From Actinomycetes bacterium (lineage in GTDB: Bacteria; Actinomycetota; Thermoleophilia; Solirubrobacterales; 70-9): a stretch of DNA of 64,000 nucleotides. Below are positions 18,657-29,621 of this stretch, piece after piece. Each line of letters starts with the position of its first letter. Position 1 is the first letter of the stretch. Below the pieces are notes generated by a model, which worked only from the letters and a program-made list of their open reading frames with translations, was not told the DNA's origin and searched no databases. Location: positions 1 through 64,000 of the forward strand of contig BOKP01000001.1 of the NCBI GenBank assembly GCA_016861045.1. Direction: 5' to 3'. The translations under genes and the position numbers were made by a program.

Positions 18657-19724
18657 CTACGCGGGCAGCGCGGCGATCGTCGGGCGGCGGTCGGAGCCGG
18701 GGGCGAGGCTGACCCGGTTGCGGCCCTCGCGCTTGGCGCGGTACAGAGCCTCGTCGGCGCCCGCCCAGAGCGCGCTGAAGTCGAAGCGGGAATCCGGGCC
18801 GGAGGCGGCGGCGCCGCAGCTCATCGTCATCATCACGCCGCTCGGGAAGGGGTGGCGGGCGACGGCGGCGCGGAGGCGCTCGGCGAGGTCGGCGGTGTCG
18901 CCGAGGCCGACGCCCGGGAGGACGATCAGGAACTCCTCGCCTCCGGTCCGGTAGGCGAGCTCGAAGGCGCGGAGCTGGTCGCGGATCAGCTCGGCGACGC
19001 GGACCAGGATCTCGTCGCCGCAGGCGTGGCCGACGGTGTCGTTGACCTCCTTGAAGTGGTCGATGTCGCAGTAGACGAGGCCGACCGGAGCGTCGGCCGT
19101 GAGCGCCTGCTGGCTCAGCTCGGCGACCCGGTTCTCGAGCGCCTTGCGGTTGAGCAGGCGGGTCAGCGGGTCGACGACGGACTCGCTCCGGTACTGGAGC
19201 TCCGAGTGCATCAGCGCCGTCGAGAGGATCGCGATGCCGAGGATCAGCGCCAGCGGCGTGAGCAGGAGCGGCGGGTAGTCGATCACGGCGCCGGCGTCGG
19301 TGCCGAACAGGACCGCGCAGAGGAGGGCGACGGTGATGGCGACGCCGGCGACGATCCCGCGCCCGGAGAACCTCGTGCTCAGGGTGACGACCGGCACCGC
19401 GAGGAAGACCGCGACGAGCGACTCCGGCGCGGCGGTGAGGAGCACCGCGGAGGCGATCACGAGCTGGGCGCCGACCCAGGCGCCGAAGATCCAGTACTCG
19501 GGGCGGGCCGATCGCGCCGCGACCTTGTCGGCGGCGGCGAAGAAGACGGCGGCGATGAGCAGCAGCGGCAGCGGCTCCCAGCCGATCCACGGGCCGGAGG
19601 CGACGAACCCGATCGCGAAGACGCCGAACGCCATCATCCGCACGTCGCGGAGGCGGGCGTCCATCTCGAGCATCCGCTCGCGGTCCTGCTCGCTGGCGAT
19701 CAGCCAGTTGATTCCGCCTCGCAT
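18657..19724 (-). CDS. Diguanylate cyclase (membrane-anchored GGDEF)
   Basis: YRTGGEEFLIVLPG; N-terminal TM segments. Confidence 0.9.
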   Translation of the reverse strand: MRGGINWLIASEQDRERMLEMDARLRDVRMMAFGVFAIGFVASGPWIGWEPLPLLLIAAVFFAAADKVAARSARPEYWIFGAWVGAQLVIASAVLLTAAPESLVAVFLAVPVVTLSTRFSGRGIVAGVAITVALLCAVLFGTDAGAVIDYPPLLLTPLALILGIAILSTALMHSELQYRSESVVDPLTRLLNRKALENRVAELSQQALTADAPVGLVYCDIDHFKEVNDTVGHACGDEILVRVAELIRDQLRAFELAYRTGGEEFLIVLPGVGLGDTADLAERLRAAVARHPFPSGVMMTMSCGAAASGPDSRFDFSALWAGADEALYRAKREGRNRVSLAPGSDRRPTIAALPA

Positions 19725-19779
19725 GCCTAGTTGATCGGCCGCTCGGCGGGAAATCTGAATCGCGGCCGGGCGGCTGCGA

Positions 19780-20559
19780 TCAGGCGACCGGGCGCAGCAC
19801 CTGCTCGATCCCGCTCGCCAGCCCGTCCTCGCCGACGTCGATCACGACCGCGTTGAGCCAGACGTCCTCCTCGGCGGTGCGGAAGCGGGGCGGCATCTGC
19901 GTCCGGAAGGCCCCGAGCGCGTCGTCGACCTCGACCCCGAGGACGCTCCGGCGCGCCGCGGTCATGCCGACGTCGGCGATGAACGCGGTACCGCCCGGCA
20001 GCACCCGGGCGTCGGCGGTCGGCACGTGCGTGTGGGTGCCGACGACCGCCGCCACGCGACCGTCGAGATGCCAGCCCATCGCGACCTTCTCGCTCGTCAC
20101 CTCGGCGTGGAAGTCGACGAACAGGACCTCGGCGCCGCGCCGCCGGAGATCGTCGAGCTCGGCGTCGGCGGCCGGGAACGGCGAGCGCGCCACCGTGAGC
20201 TGGAGCTGGCCGCTGAGGTCGAGGACGCCGACCCTCCGCCCCGCTGCTTCGACGATCGCCGACCCGCGCCCGGGGTTGCCCCTCGGGTAGTTCGCGGGCC
20301 GGATCAGCCGCTCGCAGCGGTCGATGAACTCGTAGGCGTCGCGCTGGCGGTATACGTGGTTGCCGGTCGTGATCAGGTCGACGCCGGCGGCGAAGATGTC
20401 GTCCGCGGTGCCCTCCGTGATCCCGACCCCTCCGGCGGCGTTCTCGCCGTTGGCGATCACGAGGTCGGGCACGAGCTCGTCGCGGAGCCCGGGCATCAGC
20501 CGCGCGAGCCCGCGCCGGCCCGGGCCGCCGACGATGTCGCCGATGAACAGGATCCGCAC
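19780..20559 (-). CDS. YmdB-family metallophosphoesterase
   Basis: MRILFIGDIVGGPGRRGL, NGENAAGGVGIT, TTGNHVY, GTHTHVPTAD. Confidence 0.9.
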   Translation of the reverse strand: MRILFIGDIVGGPGRRGLARLMPGLRDELVPDLVIANGENAAGGVGITEGTADDIFAAGVDLITTGNHVYRQRDAYEFIDRCERLIRPANYPRGNPGRGSAIVEAAGRRVGVLDLSGQLQLTVARSPFPAADAELDDLRRRGAEVLFVDFHAEVTSEKVAMGWHLDGRVAAVVGTHTHVPTADARVLPGGTAFIADVGMTAARRSVLGVEVDDALGAFRTQMPPRFRTAEEDVWLNAVVIDVGEDGLASGIEQVLRPVA

Positions 20560-20671
20560 GCGCCCACCCTAGCCGCGCGAGCGGGCCGGCCCGAGGCGGT
20601 CGCCGCCGGTCCGTCGACCAAGGTCCAGGGCCGCGGGGCAGCCCGACATCGATCGACTAGCTTGTGCCGCC

Positions 20672-21406
20672 GTGACGTCCGCCGCGACAGCAACGAGCGC
20701 CGCCGCGATCGAGGCCCGCGGGCTGACCAAGCGCTTCGGCGAGCGCGTGGCGCTGCGCGAGGTCGATTTCGCGGCCGTCCCTGGCGAGGTCCTCGCGGTC
20801 ATCGGCCCGAACGGCGCCGGCAAGACGACCCTGCTCTCGATCCTCGCCGGGATCCGCGAGCCCGACGGCGGCGAGGTCCACCTGCCGCGCGGCGTCGTCG
20901 GCTTCGTCCCCCAGCAGGCGGCGCTCTACCGGCGGCTGACGGTGGCCGAGAACCTGCGCCTCTTCGCCCGCCTCGAGGGCATCGACGACGTCGAGGCGGC
21001 GGTCGCGGCGATGCTCGGGCAGACCGGGCTCGGCGACCGCCGCGACGACCAGGTCGGGACGCTCTCGGGCGGCAACCAGCAGCGGATCAACATCGCGATC
21101 GGCCTCCTCTCCGACCCCGCGGTCCTGCTCCTCGACGAGCCCTCGACCGGACTCGATCCGCGTCAGCGCGGGCGCCTTTGGGAGTTCGTGCTCGGTCTCG
21201 CCGACACGGGGACGACGGTGATCTTCTCGACCCACAACATCGCCGAGGCCGAGCGCTACGCGCAGCGGGTGCTGGTGATCGCCGACGGGCAGGCGCTCTT
21301 CGACGGCACGATCGCCGGCCTGCACGCGGCAGCCCCCGCGACCCAGGCCGCCGGCGCCGACTTCGAGTCCGCCTTCGTCCGCTTCCTCGCCGAGCGCGGG
21401 CACTAG
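20672..21406 (+). CDS. ABC transporter ATP-binding protein
   Basis: Walker A GPNGAGKTT, signature LSGGNQQR, Walker B VLLLDEPS. Confidence 0.9.
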   Translation: MTSAATATSAAAIEARGLTKRFGERVALREVDFAAVPGEVLAVIGPNGAGKTTLLSILAGIREPDGGEVHLPRGVVGFVPQQAALYRRLTVAENLRLFARLEGIDDVEAAVAAMLGQTGLGDRRDDQVGTLSGGNQQRINIAIGLLSDPAVLLLDEPSTGLDPRQRGRLWEFVLGLADTGTTVIFSTHNIAEAERYAQRVLVIADGQALFDGTIAGLHAAAPATQAAGADFESAFVRFLAERGH

Positions 21407-21444
21407 ACAACCCAACCGGAGGGCCGCTCCCCGAACCCCCGCCG

Positions 21445-22794
21445 ATGCGCTGGCTACTGCTCAAGGACCTGCAGATCATGCGGCGCTCGCCGCTTCTGAC
21501 GACGCTGCTCGTCATCTACCCGATCGCGATCGCGGTCCTGATCGGGTTCGCGCTCAGCCGTGGCCCCGAGACCCCGCGCGTCGCCTTCCTCAACCAGGTG
21601 CCGCCCGACACTCCGCTGTCGGTCGGCGGCGAGGAGCTCGACCTCGCCGGAGCCAAGAGCGAGCTCTGCGAGCGGATCGAGTGCGTCGAGGTCTCGAGCG
21701 AGGGGGAGGCGCGCGAGAAGGTCGAGTCCGGGGACGTGCTCGCGGCGCTGATCCTTCCCCCCGATCTCGTCGAAAAGCTGCAGACGCTGGCCGGCCTCGC
21801 TCCCGAGAGCCCGACCGTGAAGGTGATCGTCAACGAGCAGGACCCGGTCAAGGCCGGGCTCGTGGACGACCGGATCAACTCGCTGCTGGCCGAGGCCAAC
21901 CTGCGGATCTCCCAGCAGGTCTCCGACGTCTCGACGACCTACCTGCGGATCCTCCTCGACGGCGGCGACTTCAGCTTCCTCGGAGAGGGGATCGAGATCC
22001 TCGGCCTCCGCCGCTCGGAGCAGATCCTGCGCGAGGTCCGCGACCAGCTCCCGCCCTCCAGCCCCGACCTCGACCGGCTCGACTCGGTGATCCGCTTCAG
22101 CCATCTCGCGGCCGAGAACCTCGGCGTCGCCGACGACCTCCTCGAATCGGTCTCGCAGCCGATCAAGGTCGACAAGGAGACGATCGACGGCGACACCCCG
22201 AGCCTCGACACGTTCGCGATCGCCGTCGCGGCGACGGTGACCCTGATGTTCGTCACGGTCCTGCTCGTCGCCGGCTCGCTGGCGCTGGAGCGCGAGGAGA
22301 ACGCGTTCGCGCGGCTCACCCGGGGCCTCGTCTCGAAGGCGACCCTGCTCGCCGAGAAGGTGCTGCTCGGGATCGTCGTCGCGCTGGCCGTGACGCTGCT
22401 GATGCTCGCCGGCCTCGGCTTCTTCGTCGATCTCGACTGGGGCCGCTTCGCGCTCTGGCTGCCCGCGATCGTCGCCGGCGGCGCCGGCTTCGCCGCCTTC
22501 GGCGCGGCGATCGGCGGCGCCGCCCGCGAGGTCCGGGCGGCCTCGCTGCTCGCCTTCATGGTCGGCCTGCCGGTCGCGTTCCTGTCGCTGATCCCGTCGG
22601 GTGCGGTGGCGCCCGGCCTCTACGACGTGATCGAGGTCGTGACGGCGCTGTTCCCGTTCGATCCGTCCCTGCGGGCGCTGACCGGTGCGCTCGCGGCGGC
22701 CGGGCCGAGCATCGCCCTCGCCGTCCTCCACCTCGCGACCCTCACGATCGCCTACGGCGTCCTCGCCCGGATCGCGCTCCGCCGCTTCGTCTGA
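21445..22794 (+). CDS. ABC-2 type transporter permease
   Basis: Hydrophobic N-terminus, large extracytoplasmic loop, C-terminal TM segments. Confidence 0.85.
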   Translation: MRWLLLKDLQIMRRSPLLTTLLVIYPIAIAVLIGFALSRGPETPRVAFLNQVPPDTPLSVGGEELDLAGAKSELCERIECVEVSSEGEAREKVESGDVLAALILPPDLVEKLQTLAGLAPESPTVKVIVNEQDPVKAGLVDDRINSLLAEANLRISQQVSDVSTTYLRILLDGGDFSFLGEGIEILGLRRSEQILREVRDQLPPSSPDLDRLDSVIRFSHLAAENLGVADDLLESVSQPIKVDKETIDGDTPSLDTFAIAVAATVTLMFVTVLLVAGSLALEREENAFARLTRGLVSKATLLAEKVLLGIVVALAVTLLMLAGLGFFVDLDWGRFALWLPAIVAGGAGFAAFGAAIGGAAREVRAASLLAFMVGLPVAFLSLIPSGAVAPGLYDVIEVVTALFPFDPSLRALTGALAAAGPSIALAVLHLATLTIAYGVLARIALRRFV

Positions 22795-22870
22795 GCGGGA
22801 CGGCCCGCCCCGGCCGGCAGCCGGGCGGCACGGTCCCGGGCTGCGGGTCCCGGGACGGCGCCGACCGGGG

Positions 22871-23251
22871 TCAGGAGGCGGAACCGCCCCCGAGGCGCAG
22901 GTGCCAGGCGACGCATCGCCGCATCGCCAGCTCACCCTGCTCGTCCGCGAACCTCCTCTGGAACGCGACCGGGTGGAGCCGTCGCTCGATTCGGCAATGG
23001 CGGACCGCCGCGCGGGTGGCCCGCGCCGCACTCCGCAGCTTCGCCCGCACGCATCGCCGCATCGCCCCCTCCCGCGGCCCGTAGCGGAGGAGGAACGCAC
23101 GGGGGTGCGCCTTCGCCTGCGCCTCGCAGGCCCGCTTCGCCGCCTCCACGGCCTTGGGGGGATGGTCGGTGTCCTCGGTCGCCGCGGCCGGCATCGCGCC
23201 AGCCGCGATCGCCATGACGGCGATCGCCGCGGTCGTCAGCAGCCGTCTCAT
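22871..23251 (-). CDS. Secreted protein with an internal duplication (two A-x-C...H-P-x-A-F...MRRCV units)
   Basis: Signal peptide, GGAGG RBS 7 nt upstream of ATG. Confidence 0.7.
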   Translation of the reverse strand: MRRLLTTAAIAVMAIAAGAMPAAATEDTDHPPKAVEAAKRACEAQAKAHPRAFLLRYGPREGAMRRCVRAKLRSAARATRAAVRHCRIERRLHPVAFQRRFADEQGELAMRRCVAWHLRLGGGSAS

Positions 23252-24845
23252 CGCTGCCCTCCTCTCGCCGGGCCGAAGGCCCGGCCGGTCGTTGCTGGTT
23301 CACCTCCTTCAACGAGCGGATCGTCGCCGCGTCATATCCGATCCCCGGACCGAGCCGGACCCGGCGCAGGGCCGCGGCGAGAGACGCCCGAGCGCGGGGC
23401 GCCGCCTCGGGCCGGAGCCGGCGCAGCGTGACCGTCACCGCGTCGGACAGCCGATCGCGCGGCAGCCGGCGCAACAGCCGGAGGGCTCGCCGCGGGATCG
23501 AGGCCGCGCGCCGGGCCGTCCCCATGCGGGCGCGCAGCAATCGCGGCCCGGCCGCGGTCGCGCCGTCGGCCAGCTCGACCGCGCCGTCGGCCGGCTCGAC
23601 CGCGCCGTCGGCCGGCTCGACCGCGGCGGGCTCGACCGCGCCGTCGGCGGCCGCCCCCCCCGGGTCGGGCCCGGGGGGATCGTCCGACGCCACCGCGGCC
23701 CGCTGCCCCGTCGCCCCGTCGAGGGGCCGCTTGGAGCCGTCCTCTCCCGGCGCCTCCGCCCCGCCTCCGGATCGGCTTCGCGCCGCCGCCGGCCGGGGGA
23801 CGACGACGGAGCCGACCGGAGCGGCGGCGGTCACGGCTGGATCGCCGTCTCCGCCGGATGCCCGAGGGGGCTCGGCGGTGGGCGGCGCGGTCGCGATCCC
23901 CGCGGCGGTCAGCGCTGCCGCCGCGACGATCACGGTCGCCTTCGCCGCGCCGCCGCCGAGGGCCGGCCCGGCGATGAGCCCGCCGCCGAGCGTCGAAGCC
24001 GCGCCACCGCCCGTGCTGAGCCCTCCCGCCCCGCCCTTCAGGACCGTGCCCAGCAGCGTGCCCGCCGCGGCCGCGGGCAGCGCCGGGCAGGCCGAGGCGA
24101 GCTCGCGTCGCCGCCCTTCGATCTCGGCCCGGAATCGCGCGCAGTCGCGGCAGGTGCGGAGATGGCTCCGCAGCTCGCGGCTTCGCAGCCGGCGCCCATC
24201 CCGGGCGGAGATCTCGCGGCGCACCCGCTCGCAATCGAGCGCGCGTCCGGCGGCGAAGCCGGTCAGGCTGATCCGCGCCTCGTAAACCGCCTGCCGGACG
24301 GCCGCCTCGCTGCAGTCGAGCGCCGCCGCGACGTCGGCGATGGCGAGACCGCCGAGCTCGCGCATCATCAGCGCGCTCCGCTGCCGTTCGGGCAGCGCCC
24401 CGAGATCGGCGAGCAGCTCCCGCAGCCGGGCCCGTGAGGACGTGATCGCGACCACGTCCCCGCGCGGGTCGGCAGCCGCGACGTCGGCGGGCAGCCCGGT
24501 CGCGATCGGCCGTCGCTCGCGTCTCCGGAGCATCGTGATCGCCTCGTTTCGGGCGATCCGGTAGAGCCACGGGACCAGGGCGATCCGCCGCTCTTCGCCG
24601 GCGAGCCCGCGCAATGCCGCCTCCATCGTCGCCTGGAGGGCGTCGGCGGCATCCTCGGCATCGCCGAGCATCGTCAGGCAGTAGCGGTAGAGGCCCCGGT
24701 GGTGGTCGCGGTAGGCCCGTTCGAACCGGCTCCGCCTTCGCCCCGGGGGGACGTCGAGCCAGGCCCGCCCGGGCAAGGCCTCGGTGGCGCCGCGTCCGGC
24801 CCGCCCGGGCCGGGCCGTCGCCCCGTTGCCGCCCGCGAAGCCCAC
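22932..24845 (-). CDS. ECF sigma factor with C-terminal ZAS-like zinc finger and TM segment; 3' end overlaps the next gene
   Basis: Region 2 [27 protein letters not shown], region 4 [43 protein letters not shown]. Confidence 0.75.
   Translation of the reverse strand: MGFAGGNGATARPGRAGRGATEALPGRAWLDVPPGRRRSRFERAYRDHHRGLYRYCLTMLGDAEDAADALQATMEAALRGLAGEERRIALVPWLYRIARNEAITMLRRRERRPIATGLPADVAAADPRGDVVAITSSRARLRELLADLGALPERQRSALMMRELGGLAIADVAAALDCSEAAVRQAVYEARISLTGFAAGRALDCERVRREISARDGRRLRSRELRSHLRTCRDCARFRAEIEGRRRELASACPALPAAAAGTLLGTVLKGGAGGLSTGGGAASTLGGGLIAGPALGGGAAKATVIVAAAALTAAGIATAPPTAEPPRASGGDGDPAVTAAAPVGSVVVPRPAAARSRSGGGAEAPGEDGSKRPLDGATGQRAAVASDDPPGPDPGGAAADGAVEPAAVEPADGAVEPADGAVELADGATAAGPRLLRARMGTARRAASIPRRALRLLRRLPRDRLSDAVTVTLRRLRPEAAPRARASLAAALRRVRLGPGIGYDAATIRSLKEVNQQRPAGPSARREEGSDETAADDRGDRRHGDRGWRDAGRGDRGHRPSPQGRGGGEAGLRGAGEGAPPCVPPPLRAAGGGDAAMRAGEAAECGAGHPRGGPPLPNRATAPPGRVPEEVRGRAG
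23562..23639. repeat. 21-bp tandem repeat (about 3 complete + 1 shortened copy) coding AVEPADG units
   Basis: GCCGTCGGCCRGCTCGACCGC at 23562, 23583, 23604. Confidence 0.85.
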
Positions 24846-24915
24846 CTCTGACCCGGGGAACCCGCCACCGAGCGGAACGTTGCGGTCGGGGCCGGCTACC
24901 TACACTGCAGCGGCA

Positions 24916-25883
<968 letters not shown>

Positions 25884-25887
<4 letters not shown>

Positions 25888-27050
25888 GTGAGCTGACCGA
25901 GACCGAGACGCAGGACCCCGAGGCCGCCTCGGGCGGCGGCCGCGGCGGGCCGAAGCTGCGCTCGCGCAAGGGCGGCGCCGCGATCCCGCTCGACGACGCC
26001 GACCGGCGGCTGATGAACCTGATGCAGTCGGAGTTCCCGCTCGACCCCGAGCCCTACGCGAAGCTCGCGGCCGCCGCCGAGATGCCGGTCGCGGAGCTGA
26101 TGGCGCGGGCGCGGCGGCTGCTCGACGGACGGATCATCCGCGAGATCACGCCGATCTTCGACACCAGGGCGCTCGGCTACGCGTCGATGCTCGTCGCCGC
26201 CAAGGTCGATCGCGAGTACCCGCACCGGCCCGCGAAGATCATCAACTCCCACCCCGGCGTCTCCCACAACTACCTGCGCGACCACGAGTTCAACCTCTGG
26301 TTCACGATCGCCACGCCGCCCGACTCGCGGCTCGGGCTCGAGGGCACGCTCGACGTCCTGCAACGGCTCACCGGCGCCGAGTCGATCCGCCAACTGCCGA
26401 CGCTGACGATGTTCAAGATCAACATGAACCTCGAGATGGAGGGCGGCACCGACGCGCTCGCCGCCAAGGCCGAGGCGGTGCTGCCGCGCGAGCTCGAGCC
26501 GCAGCCCTACGACGACTTCGACGTCGAGGTGATCCGGGCGGTCCAGGGCCCGATGGCGGTGACCGAGCGCCCCTACGACGATGCCGCCGCCGCGCTCGGG
26601 CTCGACGCCGAGGCCCTCCTCGCCCACATGGAGGGGTTCGCCGAGCGCGGGATCCTCCGACGGGTCGCCGCGATCCTCTTCCACCGCCGCGCCGGCTTCT
26701 CGGCGAACGGGATGGGCGTCTGGAGGGTCGCCCCAGAGGACGTCGCCGAGGTCGGCGGCAGGATGGCGGCGGTGCGCGGGATCTCGCACTGCTACCGGCG
26801 GCCGACCTATCCCGACTGGCCCTACTCGGTGTTCACGATGGCGCACGGCCGCTCGAAGGAGGAGTGCGACGCGGTCCTGCAGTCGATCGCCGACGAGCAC
26901 GACCTGCACGGCGCCGATCGCGCCGTCCTCTACAGCTCGACCGAGTTCAAGAAGGTGCGCCTGCGCTACTTCACCCCCGATTACGAGAAATGGGAGCGGG
27001 AGCACGCGCCGGAGGCGTTCGCCGGAGCAGCGGGCAGCGGGCAGCCTTGA
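25884..27050 (+). CDS. AhbA/AhbB-type (siroheme decarboxylase-like) fused tandem Lrp/AsnC-fold protein
   Basis: Two units: [15 protein letters not shown]...TLTMFKI and [16 protein letters not shown]...[22 protein letters not shown]. Confidence 0.8.
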
Positions 27051-28333
27051 ACTTCGACCGGTCGTCGGAGCTCTACAGGGAGGCGCTCGACCTGATGCCC
27101 GGCGGGGTCAACTCGCCGGTCCGGGCGATGGGGTCGATCGGGCGCGCGCCGATCTTCGTGGCGAGCGGGGAGGGCTGCCGGGTGACCGATGTCGACGGCA
27201 ACGAGTACATCGACTGGATCTGCTCCTGGGGACCGCTGATCCTCGGTCACGCCGACCCCGGGGTCGCCGCCGCCATCGCCGCCGCGGCCGCCCGCGGCAC
27301 CTCGTTCGGCACCGCCACCGAGGGCGAGGTCGAGCTCGCGGGCGAGATCGGCGACCGCTTCCCGTCGGTGGAGATGGTGCGGATGGTCAACTCCGGCACC
27401 GAGGCGACGATGAGCGCGCTGCGGCTCGCCCGCGCGGCGACCGGGCGCGAGCGCGTGGTCAAGTTCGCGGGCGCCTATCACGGGCACGTCGACGGGCTCC
27501 TCGCCGAGGCCGGATCGGGGCTCGCCACGCAGGGGATCCCGGCGAGCCCGGGGGTGCCGCGGGCGCACGCCGAGGCGACAGCGGTCGTTCCCTGGAACGA
27601 CTTCGTCGCGGTCGAGCAGGCGGTCGACGCGTACGAGCCGGCGGCGATCGTCTGCGAGCCGATCGCGGCGAACATGGGCGTCGTCCCGCCCCGCGACGGC
27701 TTCCTCGAGCACCTGCGGTCGCTCGCCGACTCGTGCGGCGCGCTGCTCGTCTGCGACGAGGTGATCACCGGCTTCCGGGTCGCCCGCGGCGGCGCCCAGG
27801 AGCTCTTCGGCGTCCGCGCGGACCTGACGGTGATGGGCAAGGTGGTCGGCGGCGGCCTTCCCGCCGCCGCCTACGGCGGCCGCCGCGAGCTGCTCGAGCG
27901 GGTGGCGCCGGCCGGCGACGTCTACCAGGCCGGCACCCTGTCGGGGAACCCGCTCGCGGTCGCCGCGGGACTGGCGACGCTGCGCCGTCTCGACGCCGCC
28001 GCCTACGCCCGGATCGGCGCCGCCACCGAGCGCCTCGCCGCCGGGCTCGCGGCTGCCGCCGCCGATGCCGGCGCCGGCTCGCGGGTCAGCGTCGCCTCCG
28101 CCCCCGGCCTCGTCACGCCGTTCTTCGCCGCCCGCCCGCCGCGCGACTTCGCCGCCGCCCGCGGCTGCGACCTCGACTCCTTCGGCCGGTTCTGCCGCGA
28201 GATGCTCGAGCGCGGGGTGATGCCGCCGCCGTCGCAGTTCGAGGCCTGGTTCGTCTCGCTCGCCCACGACGACGAGTCGATCGACCGGACCTGCGAGGCG
28301 GCGGCCGAGAGCTTCCGCGCGGCGCTGCGATGA
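27047..28333 (+). CDS. hemL: Glutamate-1-semialdehyde 2,1-aminomutase
   Basis: LMPGGVNSPVRAM, NSGTEATMSALRLARA, VMGKVVGGGLPAAAYGG; TTG start overlapping upstream TGA. Confidence 0.95.
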   Translation: MNFDRSSELYREALDLMPGGVNSPVRAMGSIGRAPIFVASGEGCRVTDVDGNEYIDWICSWGPLILGHADPGVAAAIAAAAARGTSFGTATEGEVELAGEIGDRFPSVEMVRMVNSGTEATMSALRLARAATGRERVVKFAGAYHGHVDGLLAEAGSGLATQGIPASPGVPRAHAEATAVVPWNDFVAVEQAVDAYEPAAIVCEPIAANMGVVPPRDGFLEHLRSLADSCGALLVCDEVITGFRVARGGAQELFGVRADLTVMGKVVGGGLPAAAYGGRRELLERVAPAGDVYQAGTLSGNPLAVAAGLATLRRLDAAAYARIGAATERLAAGLAAAAADAGAGSRVSVASAPGLVTPFFAARPPRDFAAARGCDLDSFGRFCREMLERGVMPPPSQFEAWFVSLAHDDESIDRTCEAAAESFRAALR

Positions 28334-28935
28334 GCGCGACGGCGCCCGAGCCCGGGCCCGAGGGCGCGCTCGCCGAGCTCGCCCTCCTGCTCCGCGAGGA
28401 GGGACCGCTGGTCGCCGGGCACGTCGCCACGAGCGCCGAGGTGCCGGCGCTCGGGCTGCTCGTCGCCGCCGGGCCGCGCTGCGCCGGCGCGCCCTCCGCC
28501 TTCGCGACGGTGGTCGAGCTCGTCCGCGAGGGCTACCTCTGCCACTACCGCGAGCCGCGCCTGCTGCGCGGCCTGGACCCCGACCTGAGGCTGCTCCTCG
28601 GCGACCATCTCTACGCGCGCGGGATCGAGCGCCTCGCCCGGCTCGGCGACCTCCTGGCGGTAGCCGAGCTGGCCGACCTGATCTCGATCGCGGCCCGGCT
28701 CGACGCCGCCGGGGTCGAACCCGATGCCGCCGAGATCGCCTGGCTCGCCGCCGTGATCGCGATCGCTGCGGGACCCGGCGCCGGGCACGACGACGCCAAG
28801 GCGACGCTGCGCCGTGACGGCGACGCCGGGCCGCTCTGGGAGGCCGCGAGCGAGCGGGCCGGGCGAGCCGGGCTGTCCGAGCGCCTGATGGTGACGTGCA
28901 AAGCAGTAGGATTCTCGCCCCCGCACCGTGGCTGA
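28330..28935 (+). CDS. Hypothetical helical protein, isoprenoid-synthase-like (HepS-like?)
   Basis: LLLGDHLYARGIERLARLGDLLAVAELADLISIAARLD resembles the [14 protein letters not shown]...[15 protein letters not shown] stretch of the polyprenyl synthase at 32102; lacks DDxxD. Confidence 0.5.
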   Translation: MSATAPEPGPEGALAELALLLREEGPLVAGHVATSAEVPALGLLVAAGPRCAGAPSAFATVVELVREGYLCHYREPRLLRGLDPDLRLLLGDHLYARGIERLARLGDLLAVAELADLISIAARLDAAGVEPDAAEIAWLAAVIAIAAGPGAGHDDAKATLRRDGDAGPLWEAASERAGRAGLSERLMVTCKAVGFSPPHRG

Positions 28936-29614
28936 ATCAGGCGCCGAAAAGACGAACAGCCCGGCCGGCGAGAGCCGTGCCCCCGAGCTGCCCGAGATGA
29001 AGCCCGTCGGGTACTTCGAGGGCGAGTCGATGACCCGCCGCAGGGCCTTCACGGTCGCCGGCGGGGCGCTCGGCGGCATCGCCGGCGCCGCCATCGTCCT
29101 GCCGGCGCTCGGATTCGCCGTGGCGCCGATCTTCGAGCAGCCCGAGGAGGACTGGCAGGCGGTCGGCGAGCTCGCGGACTTCGTCCCCGAGACCTACGTG
29201 CCGCGCGTGATCACGATCGTGCAGGGGATCGGCGAGGCCGGGAAGTCGACCGTCTACGTGCGCCAGGGGAGCGCCGAGCTCGGCGAGGATCCGGACTCCT
29301 ACGTCGCGATCTCGACCCGCTGCGCCCATCTCGGCTGCCCCGTCCGCTTCGTCCAGGCGGCCGGCAACTTCATCTGCCCCTGCCACGGCGGCGTCTACGG
29401 CTTCCAGGGCGAGGTCATCGGCGGGCCTCCGGTGCGCCCGCTCGACCGCTTCCAGACGCGGGTCACGGGCCGCTTCGTCGAGATCGGCCCGCGCTACAGC
29501 GTCACCTCCCAGCTCGAGCCGGTGCGAGCCCGCGATCCGGGCGAGTTCACCGGCGGCGTCTGGGAGTACCTGTACCCGCCGCGTCCCACGACCGCCGCGC
29601 CCCCGTCCTCGTAG
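28928..29614 (+). CDS. qcrA: Rieske iron-sulfur protein of menaquinol:cytochrome c reductase
   Basis: CAHLGC and CPCHGG motifs; N-terminal TM. Confidence 0.9.
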   Translation: MAESGAEKTNSPAGESRAPELPEMKPVGYFEGESMTRRRAFTVAGGALGGIAGAAIVLPALGFAVAPIFEQPEEDWQAVGELADFVPETYVPRVITIVQGIGEAGKSTVYVRQGSAELGEDPDSYVAISTRCAHLGCPVRFVQAAGNFICPCHGGVYGFQGEVIGGPPVRPLDRFQTRVTGRFVEIGPRYSVTSQLEPVRARDPGEFTGGVWEYLYPPRPTTAAPPSS

Positions 29615-29621
29615 GTAAGCG

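Noticed and set aside
20026-22794. 922-aa ORF extending upstream of the ABC permease
   Set aside because: Only the part from 21445 looks like protein; upstream portion overlaps YmdB antisense and the ABC ATPase out of frame.
23562-23639. CRISPR-like array
   Set aside because: Repeats are contiguous 21-mers without spacers inside a coding frame.
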